Assembly: GCF_007004655.1 (NCBI RefSeq)
Contig: NZ_ML660094.1
Span: 267,715 to 331,714 of the forward strand
Length of the DNA stretch: 64,000 bases
Direction of reading: 5' to 3'
Origin: Exilibacterium tricleocarpae
Lineage (GTDB): Bacteria > Pseudomonadota > Gammaproteobacteria > Pseudomonadales > Cellvibrionaceae
A program made the position numbers and the translations under genes. The notes under the pieces are model-generated. The model had not been told where the DNA came from. It did no database searches and saw only the letters and a list, made by a program, of their open reading frames with translations. Shown here one piece after another: positions 7,262 to 14,739 of the stretch. Numbering within the stretch: the stretch's first letter is position 1; every line of letters starts with the position of its first letter.

Positions 7262-7302
7262 ATGCAACAAGCAACATCGACATCCGACAATGCTTGTTGC
7301 AT
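7262..7302 (-). other. Stem-loop directly after rebB
   Basis: ATGCAACAAGCA (7262-7273) and TGCTTGTTGCAT (7291-7302) form a perfect 12-bp stem with a 17-nt loop, 5 nt after the stop codon of the rebB at 7308. There is no T tract. It is placed just like the stem-loop after the other rebB at 5658, although the sequences differ. Confidence 0.55.
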
Positions 7303-7307
7303 ACAAC

Positions 7308-7550
7308 TTAGGCAGGTGTAGCCGCAGTACTATTCGATGAGAATAGCTTGGTAACGCCCAGGGTGGTGGAAGCTTGGTATGCCACATTGGCCTGCTGTTG
7401 CGCGTAGACGGCGTTAGCCGCCGCCATTGCCACAGAGTTACCAATTGTTTGATACAAACTGCCCATCGCCACAGCGGGAGCTTCGCCAAGTACAGACGTA
7501 TTCGTTATCGTTACAGCATCGACAACCTGACCATTAACGGTGTCAGCCAT
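7308..7550 (-). CDS. RebB family R-body protein
   Basis: An 80-residue RebB-family protein. The start is placed at the ATG at 7550, which has AGAGGA in front and gives the same MAD-VN N-terminus as the other RebB; the longer open frame (to 7631) would run into the sigma-54 promoter. The core matches the RebB at 5658-5882 almost exactly (GSLYQTIGNSVAMAAANAVY identical), with a longer Ser/Thr/Ala-rich tail. It is expected to be a structural ribbon subunit. A sigma-54 site (7628-7643) lies about 80 bp upstream and a stem-loop follows. Confidence 0.9.
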   Translation of the reverse strand: MADTVNGQVVDAVTITNTSVLGEAPAVAMGSLYQTIGNSVAMAAANAVYAQQQANVAYQASTTLGVTKLFSSNSTAATPA

Positions 7551-7873
7551 TGTTATTCCTCTTTCAGTGATTAGTAGTGATGTGCATATTTTCCAATAGT
7601 CCAGAAACCTCGCACTATGTATGGGGAGCAATTAGCGGGCCATTAACGATGACAGGTCGAATCGGGGCGCGGTAATCCCACATTCACCCACAAAAAGAAG
7701 ATCAACAGTCAAATAGCGGCTTGACAGGCAGGCAGCGGAATCCGGCGGAGAGATAGTGTCGGGAAAAAAAATCAAACTGCCCAAAAACAGCCATACAAAC
7801 AGTTTGTTTTGGTCAATTTGCTCCAAAACAGGCTATCAGCTATCGACTCCGTTTACCGCTATTTTGCGATTTT
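7551..7873. other. Promoter region of the second rebB, 323 bp
   Basis: Between AVQD copy 2 and rebB. It holds the sigma-54 site at 7628-7643 and, about 155 bp upstream of it, a palindrome ACAAAC-A-GTTTGT (7795-7807) in a position suited to an activator-binding site. A 64-codon open frame starting with TTG runs through it but lacks a ribosome-binding site. Confidence 0.45.
7628..7643 (-). promoter_or_regulatory. Sigma-54 promoter of rebB (7308-7550)
   Basis: The minus strand reads TGGCCCGCTAATTGCT, matching TGGCACG-N4-TTGCT with one change (A to C in the -24 element) and correct GG-N10-GC spacing. The predicted transcript starts near 7616, about 65 nt before the ATG at 7550. Confidence 0.7.
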
Positions 7874-8179
7874 CTACTTCGATAAGCTGCTCAGAACCTT
7901 ACCGGCATTCTCTCCCACCTTGGTGAGGTTCTCTACGGAAAAAGTGATAGTTTCTTTTGCGCTGTCAATGATGTTCTTATATTCCACATTTGCCGGTTCA
8001 GCCAGCCATTTTGCCGACGCGATACCGATCACAGTAGTTTCAATTGAGGCAATATTTCGCATCAGATCCGTAGCATCTTGGACGGCAAGCGCTATAGACT
8101 GATTGACAGACGCCAACATCATATCTTTTGCTGCTGCGGCGTTTGGCACGTTTCCAGAATCTGACGGTGGCTCTGACAT
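7874..8179 (-). CDS. AVQD/AKWLA-core protein, copy 2
   Basis: A 101-residue protein paralogous to the one at 4360-4716; the shared core is SVNQSIALAVQDATDLMRNI followed by ETTVIGIASAKWLAEPA. The region after the core differs (a helix ending NLTKVGENAGKVLSSL). Like RebB it is rich in small residues and has no signal peptide. It starts 3 bp after the stop of the gene at 8183-8557, a near-overlap that indicates translational coupling. The two copies each lie next to a rebB block, suggesting duplication of a reb module. It is probably an R-body assembly or minor structural protein. Confidence 0.6.
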   Translation of the reverse strand: MSEPPSDSGNVPNAAAAKDMMLASVNQSIALAVQDATDLMRNIASIETTVIGIASAKWLAEPANVEYKNIIDSAKETITFSVENLTKVGENAGKVLSSLSK

Positions 8180-8182
8180 AGC

Positions 8183-8557
8183 TTATTCCGAAAGTTTTAC
8201 CGAGTTTTTCTCAATATAGGTGTTAGCCAGCTTATTTCTATCTTGCTGGTCCTGGATTTGATATTGCAGTCTTTGATTGCGCGCTTCGATACCAAAATCG
8301 AGCTGGACGCGCTGCATAATATTCTGGTACCGACCGTTGCTCTCTAGCACCATGTCGAGGGAGTCAGTGCCAATTTTGGTTTGTTTAAACCGCATAATTT
8401 CAGCGTCTAATGTAGCATAAATTTCCTTGTTTTCTTTCTCGATACTACCCAATCCTTTTACGATATCGACACTGACATCAATAAACTCGGTAAAAACCTC
8501 CAGGTCTTTTTTCTGGTTTTCTCGAATCGCCTCGGCTATGGTCAAATATACAGACAT
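8183..8557 (-). CDS. Hypothetical coiled-coil protein, R-body locus
   Basis: A 124-residue, strongly helical, charged protein (ENKEIYATLDAEIMRFKQTK, later RNQRLQYQIQDQQDRNKLAN) probably forming a coiled coil. The ATG at 8557 is preferred over a GTG five codons upstream. Neither has a good ribosome-binding site, and the region in front is an AT-rich 15-bp tandem repeat array. It is coupled to the next gene by a 3-bp gap. Family not recognised; a structural or chaperone-like role with the neighbouring AVQD protein is only a guess. Confidence 0.6.
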   Translation of the reverse strand: MSVYLTIAEAIRENQKKDLEVFTEFIDVSVDIVKGLGSIEKENKEIYATLDAEIMRFKQTKIGTDSLDMVLESNGRYQNIMQRVQLDFGIEARNQRLQYQIQDQQDRNKLANTYIEKNSVKLSE

Positions 8558-8574
8558 AGTTTTTATAACCACGG

Positions 8575-8648
8575 TTTGTAAAGCTTAGTTTGTAGAAATT
8601 TAGTTTGTAGAAACTTAGTTTGTAGAAATTTAGCTTATAAAAATCTAG
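8575..8648. repeat. 15-bp AT-rich tandem repeat array
   Basis: Five head-to-tail units of about 15 bp (plus-strand form TTTGTAGAAATTTAG; starts at 8575, 8589, 8604, 8619 and 8634, with the first and last degenerate). The array fills the gap between two minus-strand genes, and its last unit includes the stop codon (8645-8647) of the upstream gene. It sits just before the ATG at 8557, so it shapes the leader of that gene. Confidence 0.85.
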
Positions 8649-8938
8649 TATCGAATGTTTTGTATACTGGTCATCGCCGCCATCCGATCCATGGTTTCCT
8701 GCCGAAACTGGGAAAATCGCTTATGCATCTCGGCAAGATAGAGTTCATTGGCTGCCCGCAGTTGATCGGCAAGGTGGGCCTGGCCTTCGGTTACCCCACT
8801 GCCGGGCTCAGGACAAGGAGGTGCTTCGGGGGCCTCATTCTCCGGACTGTAGTCGACGATTCGTCCACTGGGTTCGTAGGTGCCGGTGCCGGTTCTCACC
8901 ATATCAATCGTGTGAAGTCGTTGGCCTTGGTCACTCAT
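8645..8938 (-). CDS. Hypothetical protein, R-body locus
   Basis: A 97-residue protein. The ATG at 8938 is chosen because GGGGGTTAG lies just upstream and the preceding gene stops 4 bp before it. The first half is Pro/Glu/Gly-rich and probably unstructured (ENEAPEAPPCPEPGSG). The second half is one long amphipathic helix (LADQLRAANELYLAEMHKRF, then QFRQETMDRMAAM). There is no signal peptide. It is the second gene after the sigma-54 activator and forms a tight pair with the gene at 8943. Family unknown. Confidence 0.6.
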   Translation of the reverse strand: MSDQGQRLHTIDMVRTGTGTYEPSGRIVDYSPENEAPEAPPCPEPGSGVTEGQAHLADQLRAANELYLAEMHKRFSQFRQETMDRMAAMTSIQNIRY

Positions 8939-8942
8939 GTCG

Positions 8943-9539
8943 CTAACCCCCTTTTTGTTTGTCAATCGACGTTATGATATTTTTCATCAGCTCTTCCGGA
9001 TTGCCGCTCAACGGCGTTGCCGGGCCCGTCGTCGCCTGAATATTTGCAGTGGATGAAAACGTTTTACCCGCTAAGGCCTGTACTTTGTTATTGAACGCCT
9101 GGATTGCCTGCTCGCTCGCCTGTTGATACTTTTCCAGGCTCTTACTGCCTTCGCCGCGCAGGCGCTTCCAGGTCAGACCGGGCAGGGCCTCCAGGTCATC
9201 CAGATTACCGGCGGACATGTCCTCTCCACCTTGCACCACCTCCTGTTGCTGTTGTGGTGAAATACTTTCCAAGAATACCTCGGGACGTGCCGGCGGCTGT
9301 GATACCGGGGTTTGTCGCTCGGAGGGGTTATGGTCGGGCCCTACCGGGGTCTCAAACAAATCCCCGGTTAGAAATTGATTATCAGCCAAACTCGCCAGCA
9401 GGTCATTCTTCGCGCGAATCAACACTTGTTTCATATGCTCGCGATTTTCCCGCATGGCTTTTTCAGCCATCAAAGATGCAGACTCCTCCATGTCAATATG
9501 AGTGTCGCGGACACTTTCTGCGTCGTCTTTAGTGGACAT
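8943..9539 (-). CDS. Hypothetical protein, first gene behind the activator
   Basis: A 198-residue hydrophilic protein preceded by a strong GGAGGTTAT ribosome-binding site. The N-terminal helix (MAEKAMRENREHMKQVLIRA) is followed by a Pro/Gln-rich linker (residues about 70-105) and a second helical segment (SLEKYQQASEQAIQAFNNKV). No signal peptide or known motif. It lies 67 bp downstream of the sigma-54 activator gene. I do not recognise it; the helix-linker-helix layout is shared with its downstream neighbour. Confidence 0.6.
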   Translation of the reverse strand: MSTKDDAESVRDTHIDMEESASLMAEKAMRENREHMKQVLIRAKNDLLASLADNQFLTGDLFETPVGPDHNPSERQTPVSQPPARPEVFLESISPQQQQEVVQGGEDMSAGNLDDLEALPGLTWKRLRGEGSKSLEKYQQASEQAIQAFNNKVQALAGKTFSSTANIQATTGPATPLSGNPEELMKNIITSIDKQKGG

Positions 9540-9606
9540 ATAACCTCCAAATTATCGCCCTGGGGTATGGGACCCAGTCACATAGTCCGATATCGACACT
9601 CAAGTT

Positions 9607-10623
9607 CTATGCCATATCTGCCTGGGGATCATCAAATTCTTCCAGATAAGCGAAGTAACGTCTTTCTACGACCTTTCTATGCACACCGAGCAGTTTGGCG
9701 GCCTCACTTTTATTGCCGCCCGACTCTTTTAACGCCCTCAGCAACAAAGCGTCAAAAATGGCTTTCTTTTTGTTTACCACATCGCTGTTAAGAATCATTT
9801 TTGCAATTCGGTCGAGATACTCGAGTTGATTCATGGATTTTTTTTGTAGTATCGCCTCTACGCACTGCGGCGTTACTTCTTCGCGATCGGACAATAGACA
9901 TAGACGCTCGACGGCATTGCGCAACTCGCGGATATTGCCGGGCCACTCCATTTGTTGTATTTTGCCTATGGCTTTTTCCGTGAATACCATAGGGTTCTCG
10001 GACCTTTCACTAAAGAACGTTATCAGCGCGGGGATATCCTCTAAACGTTCAGACAAGCCCGCGGTTTCAATGGTCAATACATTGAGGCGAAAATACAGGT
10101 CCTCGCGAAACTCGCGTTGCTGAATTGCCTGCTTGAGATCCACATGTGTCGCGGCAATTATGCGCCCGCGGAAACCCTGTTCAGTGCTGCCGCCAACCCG
10201 GGTATAGCGCCCCGTCTCCAGGATGCGAAGCAATTTTGCCTGCGCCATAAGCGGCATTTCGCCAATCTCGTCGAGAAACAGCGTGCCATTCTCCGCTTGA
10301 CTGAAATACCCGTTATGTTTTTTGTCAGCCCCGGTAAAAGCGCCCTTTTCGTGACCAAACAGCAAAGATTCGATAAGTGATTCGGGGAAGGTACTGCAGT
10401 TGACACTGACAAGGGGTCCACTTGCGTACGGACTTTTTTCGTGCAGGCTCCTCGCCACAAGTTCTTTGCCACTGCCCGTAGGCCCGGTGATCAGTACCGC
10501 TTTGCGCGACGGAGCGATGCGGGCAATCATCAGTTTCAGCTTTTGCATGGCGAGGCTTTCGCCAATCATATTCTCGCAAAAGTCGGATACCACAGCGCTC
10601 GAATGTATATTATTGGAATTCAT
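9607..10623 (-). CDS. Sigma-54-dependent transcriptional activator
   Basis: A 338-residue bacterial enhancer-binding protein made only of the AAA+ core and a DNA-binding domain. Visible motifs: Walker A GPTGSGKE (47-54), sigma-54 contact loop GAFTGA (94-99), Walker B TLFLDE (114-119), FREDLYFRL (172-180), WPGNIREL (227-234), and a C-terminal Fis-type helix-turn-helix (NKSEAAKLLGVHRKVVERR). Family members usually carry an N-terminal receiver, GAF or PAS domain; here the AAA+ domain starts by residue 20, so control must come from its expression level or a partner. It heads the reb locus, and its own leader has a GG-N10-GC site (10679-10694). Most likely it switches on the rebB promoters. Confidence 0.9.
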   Translation of the reverse strand: MNSNNIHSSAVVSDFCENMIGESLAMQKLKLMIARIAPSRKAVLITGPTGSGKELVARSLHEKSPYASGPLVSVNCSTFPESLIESLLFGHEKGAFTGADKKHNGYFSQAENGTLFLDEIGEMPLMAQAKLLRILETGRYTRVGGSTEQGFRGRIIAATHVDLKQAIQQREFREDLYFRLNVLTIETAGLSERLEDIPALITFFSERSENPMVFTEKAIGKIQQMEWPGNIRELRNAVERLCLLSDREEVTPQCVEAILQKKSMNQLEYLDRIAKMILNSDVVNKKKAIFDALLLRALKESGGNKSEAAKLLGVHRKVVERRYFAYLEEFDDPQADMA

Positions 10624-10678
10624 CCTGGCCTTTTCTCCCTATACGAAACGGTCGGTGTCTGCTACTCCTGCCTCATAA

Positions 10679-10694
10679 AGCAACTAATATGCCT
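10679..10694 (-). promoter_or_regulatory. Possible sigma-54 promoter of the activator gene
   Basis: The minus strand reads AGGCATATTAGTTGCT: the -12 element TTGCT is perfect and the GG-N10-GC spacing is right, but the -24 element deviates (AGGCAT). If used, the start would lie about 44 nt before the ATG and the activator would drive its own gene. Confidence 0.35.
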
Positions 10695-11291
10695 GTTAAA
10701 GTATTTATTATCTGATTCTGGTGCCAATACGAAACACGTCCCCGCAATGGATGCGTGGAAATCACGCGCCCGGTAAGGGCGGGCAAAGTAGATTGCTGAA
10801 GTGGTTTAACTATACCCAGTTATCGTTCACTTTTTCTATAACACTCCATAACACGATAAACTTACCGAGCCTGTGCTCCCGGTGCGAAATTCGTTTAGTC
10901 AGCCCTCTATTATTCTCCGACCGCAAACCCTGCTGGTGTCGCTGGAGAGAAAGGATGTTGCATAGAGCGTGCCGAAAGTCCTTTCGTCACTGCCATTTCT
11001 GTTGTTGGAAAGAACAGTCCGCTCAATTCATGCAAAACAAGTAGCCCAGCGAGAGTGACGATCTCAGGGCTGACGCCGAAGACAATGGAATGCCCGGTGT
11101 CACTATGCCACCGCCGATGTCATGACCAATAGACTGTGGAACGTATTGATGCTGCTGGTGCGCCCCGATCGGCTCGGGCGGGGATATGGCGGCGCGCTGG
11201 TACGCCTTATTGAACGGGAGCTGGCAGGACGCGGTGCGCGCCTGGCACATACCTGACACATACCGCTTCCATCAGGTCGAGAGCAGGCAAA
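10695..11291. other. Boundary region with a gene remnant
   Basis: About 600 bp between the R-body locus and the housekeeping genes. Apart from the GNAT fragment near 11.1-11.26 kb I see no gene. A 7-bp inverted repeat TTATCGT (10820-10826) / ACGATAA (10853-10859) lies in the AT-rich part. The region may be an insertion boundary. Confidence 0.4.
11074..11256 (+). pseudogene. Truncated GNAT acetyltransferase remnant
   Basis: Translation of the plus strand from 11074 gives an open frame of about 60 codons. It contains LMLLVRPDRLGRGYGGALVR followed by LIERELAGRGARLA, a textbook GNAT motif A (the acetyl-CoA pyrophosphate loop Q/R-x-x-G-x-G/A is RLGRGYG). The frame stops right after this motif (HT-stop at 11254-11256), where a functional enzyme would continue for 40-60 residues, and there is no plausible N-terminal domain. 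The remnant abuts the 3' end of the TraB/GumN gene. Confidence 0.55.
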
Positions 11292-12161
11292 CTACAACTG
11301 CCGGATCGTGTAGCCCCGAGCTGCCAGTTGCGCCAACAGACCGTGCTCTCCCACCAGATGCAGGGCTCCCACCAAGACCAACTCCACTTCCGCTGTCTTT
11401 AACATCGCTTCGAGCTGCGGCATCCAGGCGTTGTTGCGCTGCACTAACAAGGTGTCGTAAACCTCCGGAAACTCCTTTTCCCAGGGCGCCAGCCCGACTT
11501 TCTGCAGTGCGCCGTTGTCACCGCTGCGCCAGGCCGCTTTCATGGACTTCATCAACGCCGGCAGACGCTCTATATCGCGCAGGGTATAGACCACTACCTC
11601 GTCTTCCTGACCGACTCCCAACTGCGTTAAAAACCGCAACTGCTGCTCGGCGGTCTCCAGGTGACCGAGGGCTTTGCCGTCTGCGGCGGCGCGATTGCTG
11701 TAAAACTCATCCACTCCCGTGCCCGCCAGACCGAGGCGCTGCAGTTCTATCAGGGTCAGGGTCATCGCCAGCATACCCGGTTTCAAACTCAAGACCGTAA
11801 AGGCGGGAATCCCGCGGCTGGACAGGTGTTGCTCCAGGGCGCGATAGGTCTCCGGTTTCAACACCGAACGCAGGTCGCGCCCGTCGCTGTAACGCAACTG
11901 TGCCAGCATGGATTGCTGGAACGCCGGGCTTTTGACCGCCTCGATATCCACCTCGAATACCACCCGGGCGGCCTGCTTATAAGCCTGGTCAAACGCTGCC
12001 GGCAAGGGGTAGTCGGCCTGGCTCAGCAGGTGAATGGTGCCGCCGACAAACAGGTGCCGCTCGCCTTTGCTCACCTGCCAGACCGGCCCGGCGGCGCCGG
12101 CCGGTAAAGCCGCTACCGCCAGTGTCACCACCAGCACGCGCAGCCACACTATATACCGCAT
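11292..12161 (-). CDS. TraB/GumN family protein
   Basis: A 289-residue protein of the TraB/GumN family (Tiki-like superfamily), typically exported and possibly a metallo-hydrolase. It has a signal peptide (MRYIVWLRVLVVTLAVAALP, then AGAAG). Conserved motifs are present: GGTIHLLS near 40 (the GxxH motif), a central GVDEFY, RNNAWMPQLE near 243, and VGALHLVGEHGLLAQLAARG at the C-terminus (the second GxxH). It starts 1 bp after the stop of ccmG, so it is at the end of the ccm operon, in the place usually held by ccmH/ccmI. The family role is not settled. Confidence 0.85.
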   Translation of the reverse strand: MRYIVWLRVLVVTLAVAALPAGAAGPVWQVSKGERHLFVGGTIHLLSQADYPLPAAFDQAYKQAARVVFEVDIEAVKSPAFQQSMLAQLRYSDGRDLRSVLKPETYRALEQHLSSRGIPAFTVLSLKPGMLAMTLTLIELQRLGLAGTGVDEFYSNRAAADGKALGHLETAEQQLRFLTQLGVGQEDEVVVYTLRDIERLPALMKSMKAAWRSGDNGALQKVGLAPWEKEFPEVYDTLLVQRNNAWMPQLEAMLKTAEVELVLVGALHLVGEHGLLAQLAARGYTIRQL

Positions 12162-12162
12162 C

Positions 12163-12723
12163 TTAGTTATCCTCGCCTTGACGGCTACTGAGTTTGTCGG
12201 AGCGCAGCGATGCCATCAGCGGCGCGATTTTCTGGCGCCAGACCCGCTCATCCACTACGCCCACATGCTTGTAGCGAATGATGCCCTCGGCATCCACCAC
12301 GTAGGTTTCCGGCGCACCGAATACACCCAGGTCAATACCGAGGCGGCCGTCACTGTCTACAACGCTGAGGATATAAGGATCGTGCAGCGTCTTCAGCCAC
12401 TCCCGCGCCGCCTCTACATCGTCTTTGTAATTGACACCGTAAATGGGTACGCCCTGCTCCGCCAGCTGCACCAGGAATGGGTGCTCCACCCGGCAGGCCA
12501 CGCACCAGGTGGCCCACACATTCAGCAGCGACACCTTACCTCGGAATTGCGTCTCATCGACCCGGCGCTCGGGATCCCGCACCGTGGCCAGTGAAAACGG
12601 CGGCACCGGCTGATCGAGCAGCGCCGAGGGCATATGGGCGGGATCGATACTCAGGCCGCGCCAAAACAGAACGGCCAGGGGAATAAACACCAACAGCGGA
12701 ATAAAGAGCTTGAACCGCCCCAT
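12163..12723 (-). CDS. ccmG: Thiol:disulfide interchange protein CcmG/DsbE
   Basis: A 186-residue membrane-anchored periplasmic thioredoxin that reduces apocytochrome c before heme attachment. The N-terminal anchor is at residues 5-22 and the thioredoxin active site WCVAC is at 73-77. The usual CcmG sequence is WCPTC or WCxxC, so VA is a mild variant. The family's PETYVVDAEGIIRYKHVG-like segment is present (cis-proline in APET). It lies 6 bp after ccmF and 1 bp before the TraB/GumN gene in one operon. Confidence 0.92.
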   Translation of the reverse strand: MGRFKLFIPLLVFIPLAVLFWRGLSIDPAHMPSALLDQPVPPFSLATVRDPERRVDETQFRGKVSLLNVWATWCVACRVEHPFLVQLAEQGVPIYGVNYKDDVEAAREWLKTLHDPYILSVVDSDGRLGIDLGVFGAPETYVVDAEGIIRYKHVGVVDERVWRQKIAPLMASLRSDKLSSRQGEDN

Positions 12724-12729
12724 CGATCC

Positions 12730-14739
12730 CTACCCCCCTTCGGCGGCGGCTTTGGCTCCGCCGGGCGCCGGTGTCGGCGCAGCGGCGGCCCGGCTGCGCT
12801 TGATCCGGTAGCGTTTATCACTGATCGCCAGGGTACCGCCGAGCGACATAAAAATCGCGCCGAGCCAAATCCAGCGCACAAAAGGTTTATCGTGTACCCT
12901 TATGGCCCAGGCATCACCGTCCAGCGGCTCCCCCATGGCGACGTAGATATCGCGCCAGAAACCCGCGTCGATGGCCGCCTCGGTCATAATATTGCCACCG
13001 GCCAGGTAGCGGCGCTTCTGCGGGCGCAACGTGGTGATCAGCTTGTCCCCCTGGTACACCAGCAGATTGGCCTGGTCGGCTATATAGTTGGGACCGCGGA
13101 CCTGCTCCAGCGAATCGAGTTCGAAGCGGTAGGCACCCACCTCGACGGCCTGCTTTGGCACCATGCGAAGATCGCGCTGGTCACTGTAAACGGTGTTCAG
13201 CACCACCCCCATCAACGTCACGGCGACACCGACGTGGGCGCTGACCATGCCGTAATACCCCGGCGTCAATTTTTTCAGACCGCGCCAGCCGCTCTTATCG
13301 TTGCGCAGCTTGTGGCGCATATCGGCGACCATGGCCAGTATCACCCAGGTGCCGATGGCAACGGCCAAAGCCGCGCCGAAGCTGTAGTCGAAGTCTGAGC
13401 CGAGCGCGTAGAGCCAGGGAAACACCGCCCCCACCACCAGCGCCAGCACCGCCGGCGCGGTGAGCCAGCGAAGCAACTGCTCGGGTCGGGTGCGTTTCCA
13501 GTTCAGCATCACACCGACACCGATCAGTACGCTCAAAACACCCATAAACGGCACAAAAAACAAATTGAAAAACGGCGGCCCCACCGACACCTTGCCCCAC
13601 TCGAGCGCGTCGGCCAGCAGCGGGTACAGCGTTCCCAACAGCACCGTCGCGGTGACCACCACCAACACAATGTTGTTGATCAGCAAAAACGCCTCGCGCG
13701 ACAGCGGCGTAAAACTCACCACACTTTTTACCACCGGCGCCCGCCGCGCATACAGCGTCAGCGAGGAGACCATCACCACGCCCAAAAACCCTAGAATAAA
13801 GACGCCGCGCTCCGGATCGTTGGCGAAAGCATGCACCGAGGTCAGCACCCCGGAGCGAACCAGGAAGGTACCCAGCAGGCTGAGGGAAAACGCCAGCAGC
13901 GCCAGCAGGATGGTCCAACTTTTAAAAACGCCGCGCTTTTCGGTCGCTGCCAGGGAATGAATCAACGCCGTGCCCACCAGCCAGGGCATAAACGAGGCGT
14001 TTTCCACCGGGTCCCAAAACCACCAGCCGCCCCAGCCGAGTTCGTAGTAGGCCCACCAACTGCCGAGTGCGATACCGAGGGTCAGAAACGCCCAGGCAAT
14101 CGTGGTCCAGGGCCGCGACCAGCGCGCCCAGGCGGTGTCGAGACGGCCCGACAACAGCGCGGCGACGGCAAATGCAAAGGCCACCGAAAACCCCACATAA
14201 CCCATATAGAGCATGGGGGGATGGACAATCAGCCCGAAGTCCTGCAGCAGCGGATTCAGATCGCTGCCCTCGGCCGGGGCGTGGGGCAGATAGCGGTCGA
14301 ACGGATTGGAGGTGAGCAACATAAACAACATGAAACCGACCCCGATCATCCCCATCACCGACAGCACCCGCGCCAGCATTTCCAGCGGCAGGTTCTTGCT
14401 GAACAGGGCGACGGCGAAAGTCCACACGGCCAGGATCAACATCCACAGCAACAGCGAGCCCTCATGGCCGCCCCACACGGCGCTGATTTTGTAATGCATC
14501 GGCAGCAACGTGTTGGAATGGTTGGCCACGTATTGCACGGAAAAATCGTCGTGGGCAAAAGCCCAGCACAGGCAGAGAAACGCAATCCCTACAAACACAA
14601 ACAAACCGGCGGACAGCGAGCGGCCGCTGGCCATCCACACCGGGTTGCCGAGCGCTGTGCCGGCGATCGGCAAGACCGCCAGCGCCAGGGTCAGAAACAG
14701 CGCCAGGATCAGCGCAAAATGACCTAATTCAGGTACCAT
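12730..14739 (-). CDS. ccmF: Heme lyase subunit CcmF
   Basis: A 669-residue polytopic inner-membrane protein, the usual CcmF length. It takes heme from holo-CcmE and attaches it to apocytochrome c. The tryptophan-rich WWD signature is present (LGWGGWWFWDPVEN), along with more than ten hydrophobic spans and a large periplasmic domain before the last span. The start is at the ATG at 14739 (MVPELGHFALIL), which overlaps the end of ccmE by 11 bp; the open frame further upstream lies inside ccmE and is not used. The C-terminus is Ala/Pro-rich. Confidence 0.95.
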   Translation of the reverse strand: MVPELGHFALILALFLTLALAVLPIAGTALGNPVWMASGRSLSAGLFVFVGIAFLCLCWAFAHDDFSVQYVANHSNTLLPMHYKISAVWGGHEGSLLLWMLILAVWTFAVALFSKNLPLEMLARVLSVMGMIGVGFMLFMLLTSNPFDRYLPHAPAEGSDLNPLLQDFGLIVHPPMLYMGYVGFSVAFAFAVAALLSGRLDTAWARWSRPWTTIAWAFLTLGIALGSWWAYYELGWGGWWFWDPVENASFMPWLVGTALIHSLAATEKRGVFKSWTILLALLAFSLSLLGTFLVRSGVLTSVHAFANDPERGVFILGFLGVVMVSSLTLYARRAPVVKSVVSFTPLSREAFLLINNIVLVVVTATVLLGTLYPLLADALEWGKVSVGPPFFNLFFVPFMGVLSVLIGVGVMLNWKRTRPEQLLRWLTAPAVLALVVGAVFPWLYALGSDFDYSFGAALAVAIGTWVILAMVADMRHKLRNDKSGWRGLKKLTPGYYGMVSAHVGVAVTLMGVVLNTVYSDQRDLRMVPKQAVEVGAYRFELDSLEQVRGPNYIADQANLLVYQGDKLITTLRPQKRRYLAGGNIMTEAAIDAGFWRDIYVAMGEPLDGDAWAIRVHDKPFVRWIWLGAIFMSLGGTLAISDKRYRIKRSRAAAAPTPAPGGAKAAAEGG

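Noticed and set aside
7632..7826. Minus-strand frame of 64 codons with a hydrophobic stretch, upstream of rebB.
   Set aside because: The only start is TTG without a ribosome-binding site, and the frame runs into the sigma-54 promoter of rebB.
2329..9539. The run of small unknown genes was considered as a prophage tail or contractile injection cluster.
   Set aside because: No sheath, tube, baseplate, capsid, integrase or lysis gene is visible; the recognised members are RebB proteins.
11023..11259. A minus-strand frame of 78 codons opposite the GNAT remnant.
   Set aside because: It has no family likeness or ribosome-binding site, while the plus strand shows a clear GNAT motif.
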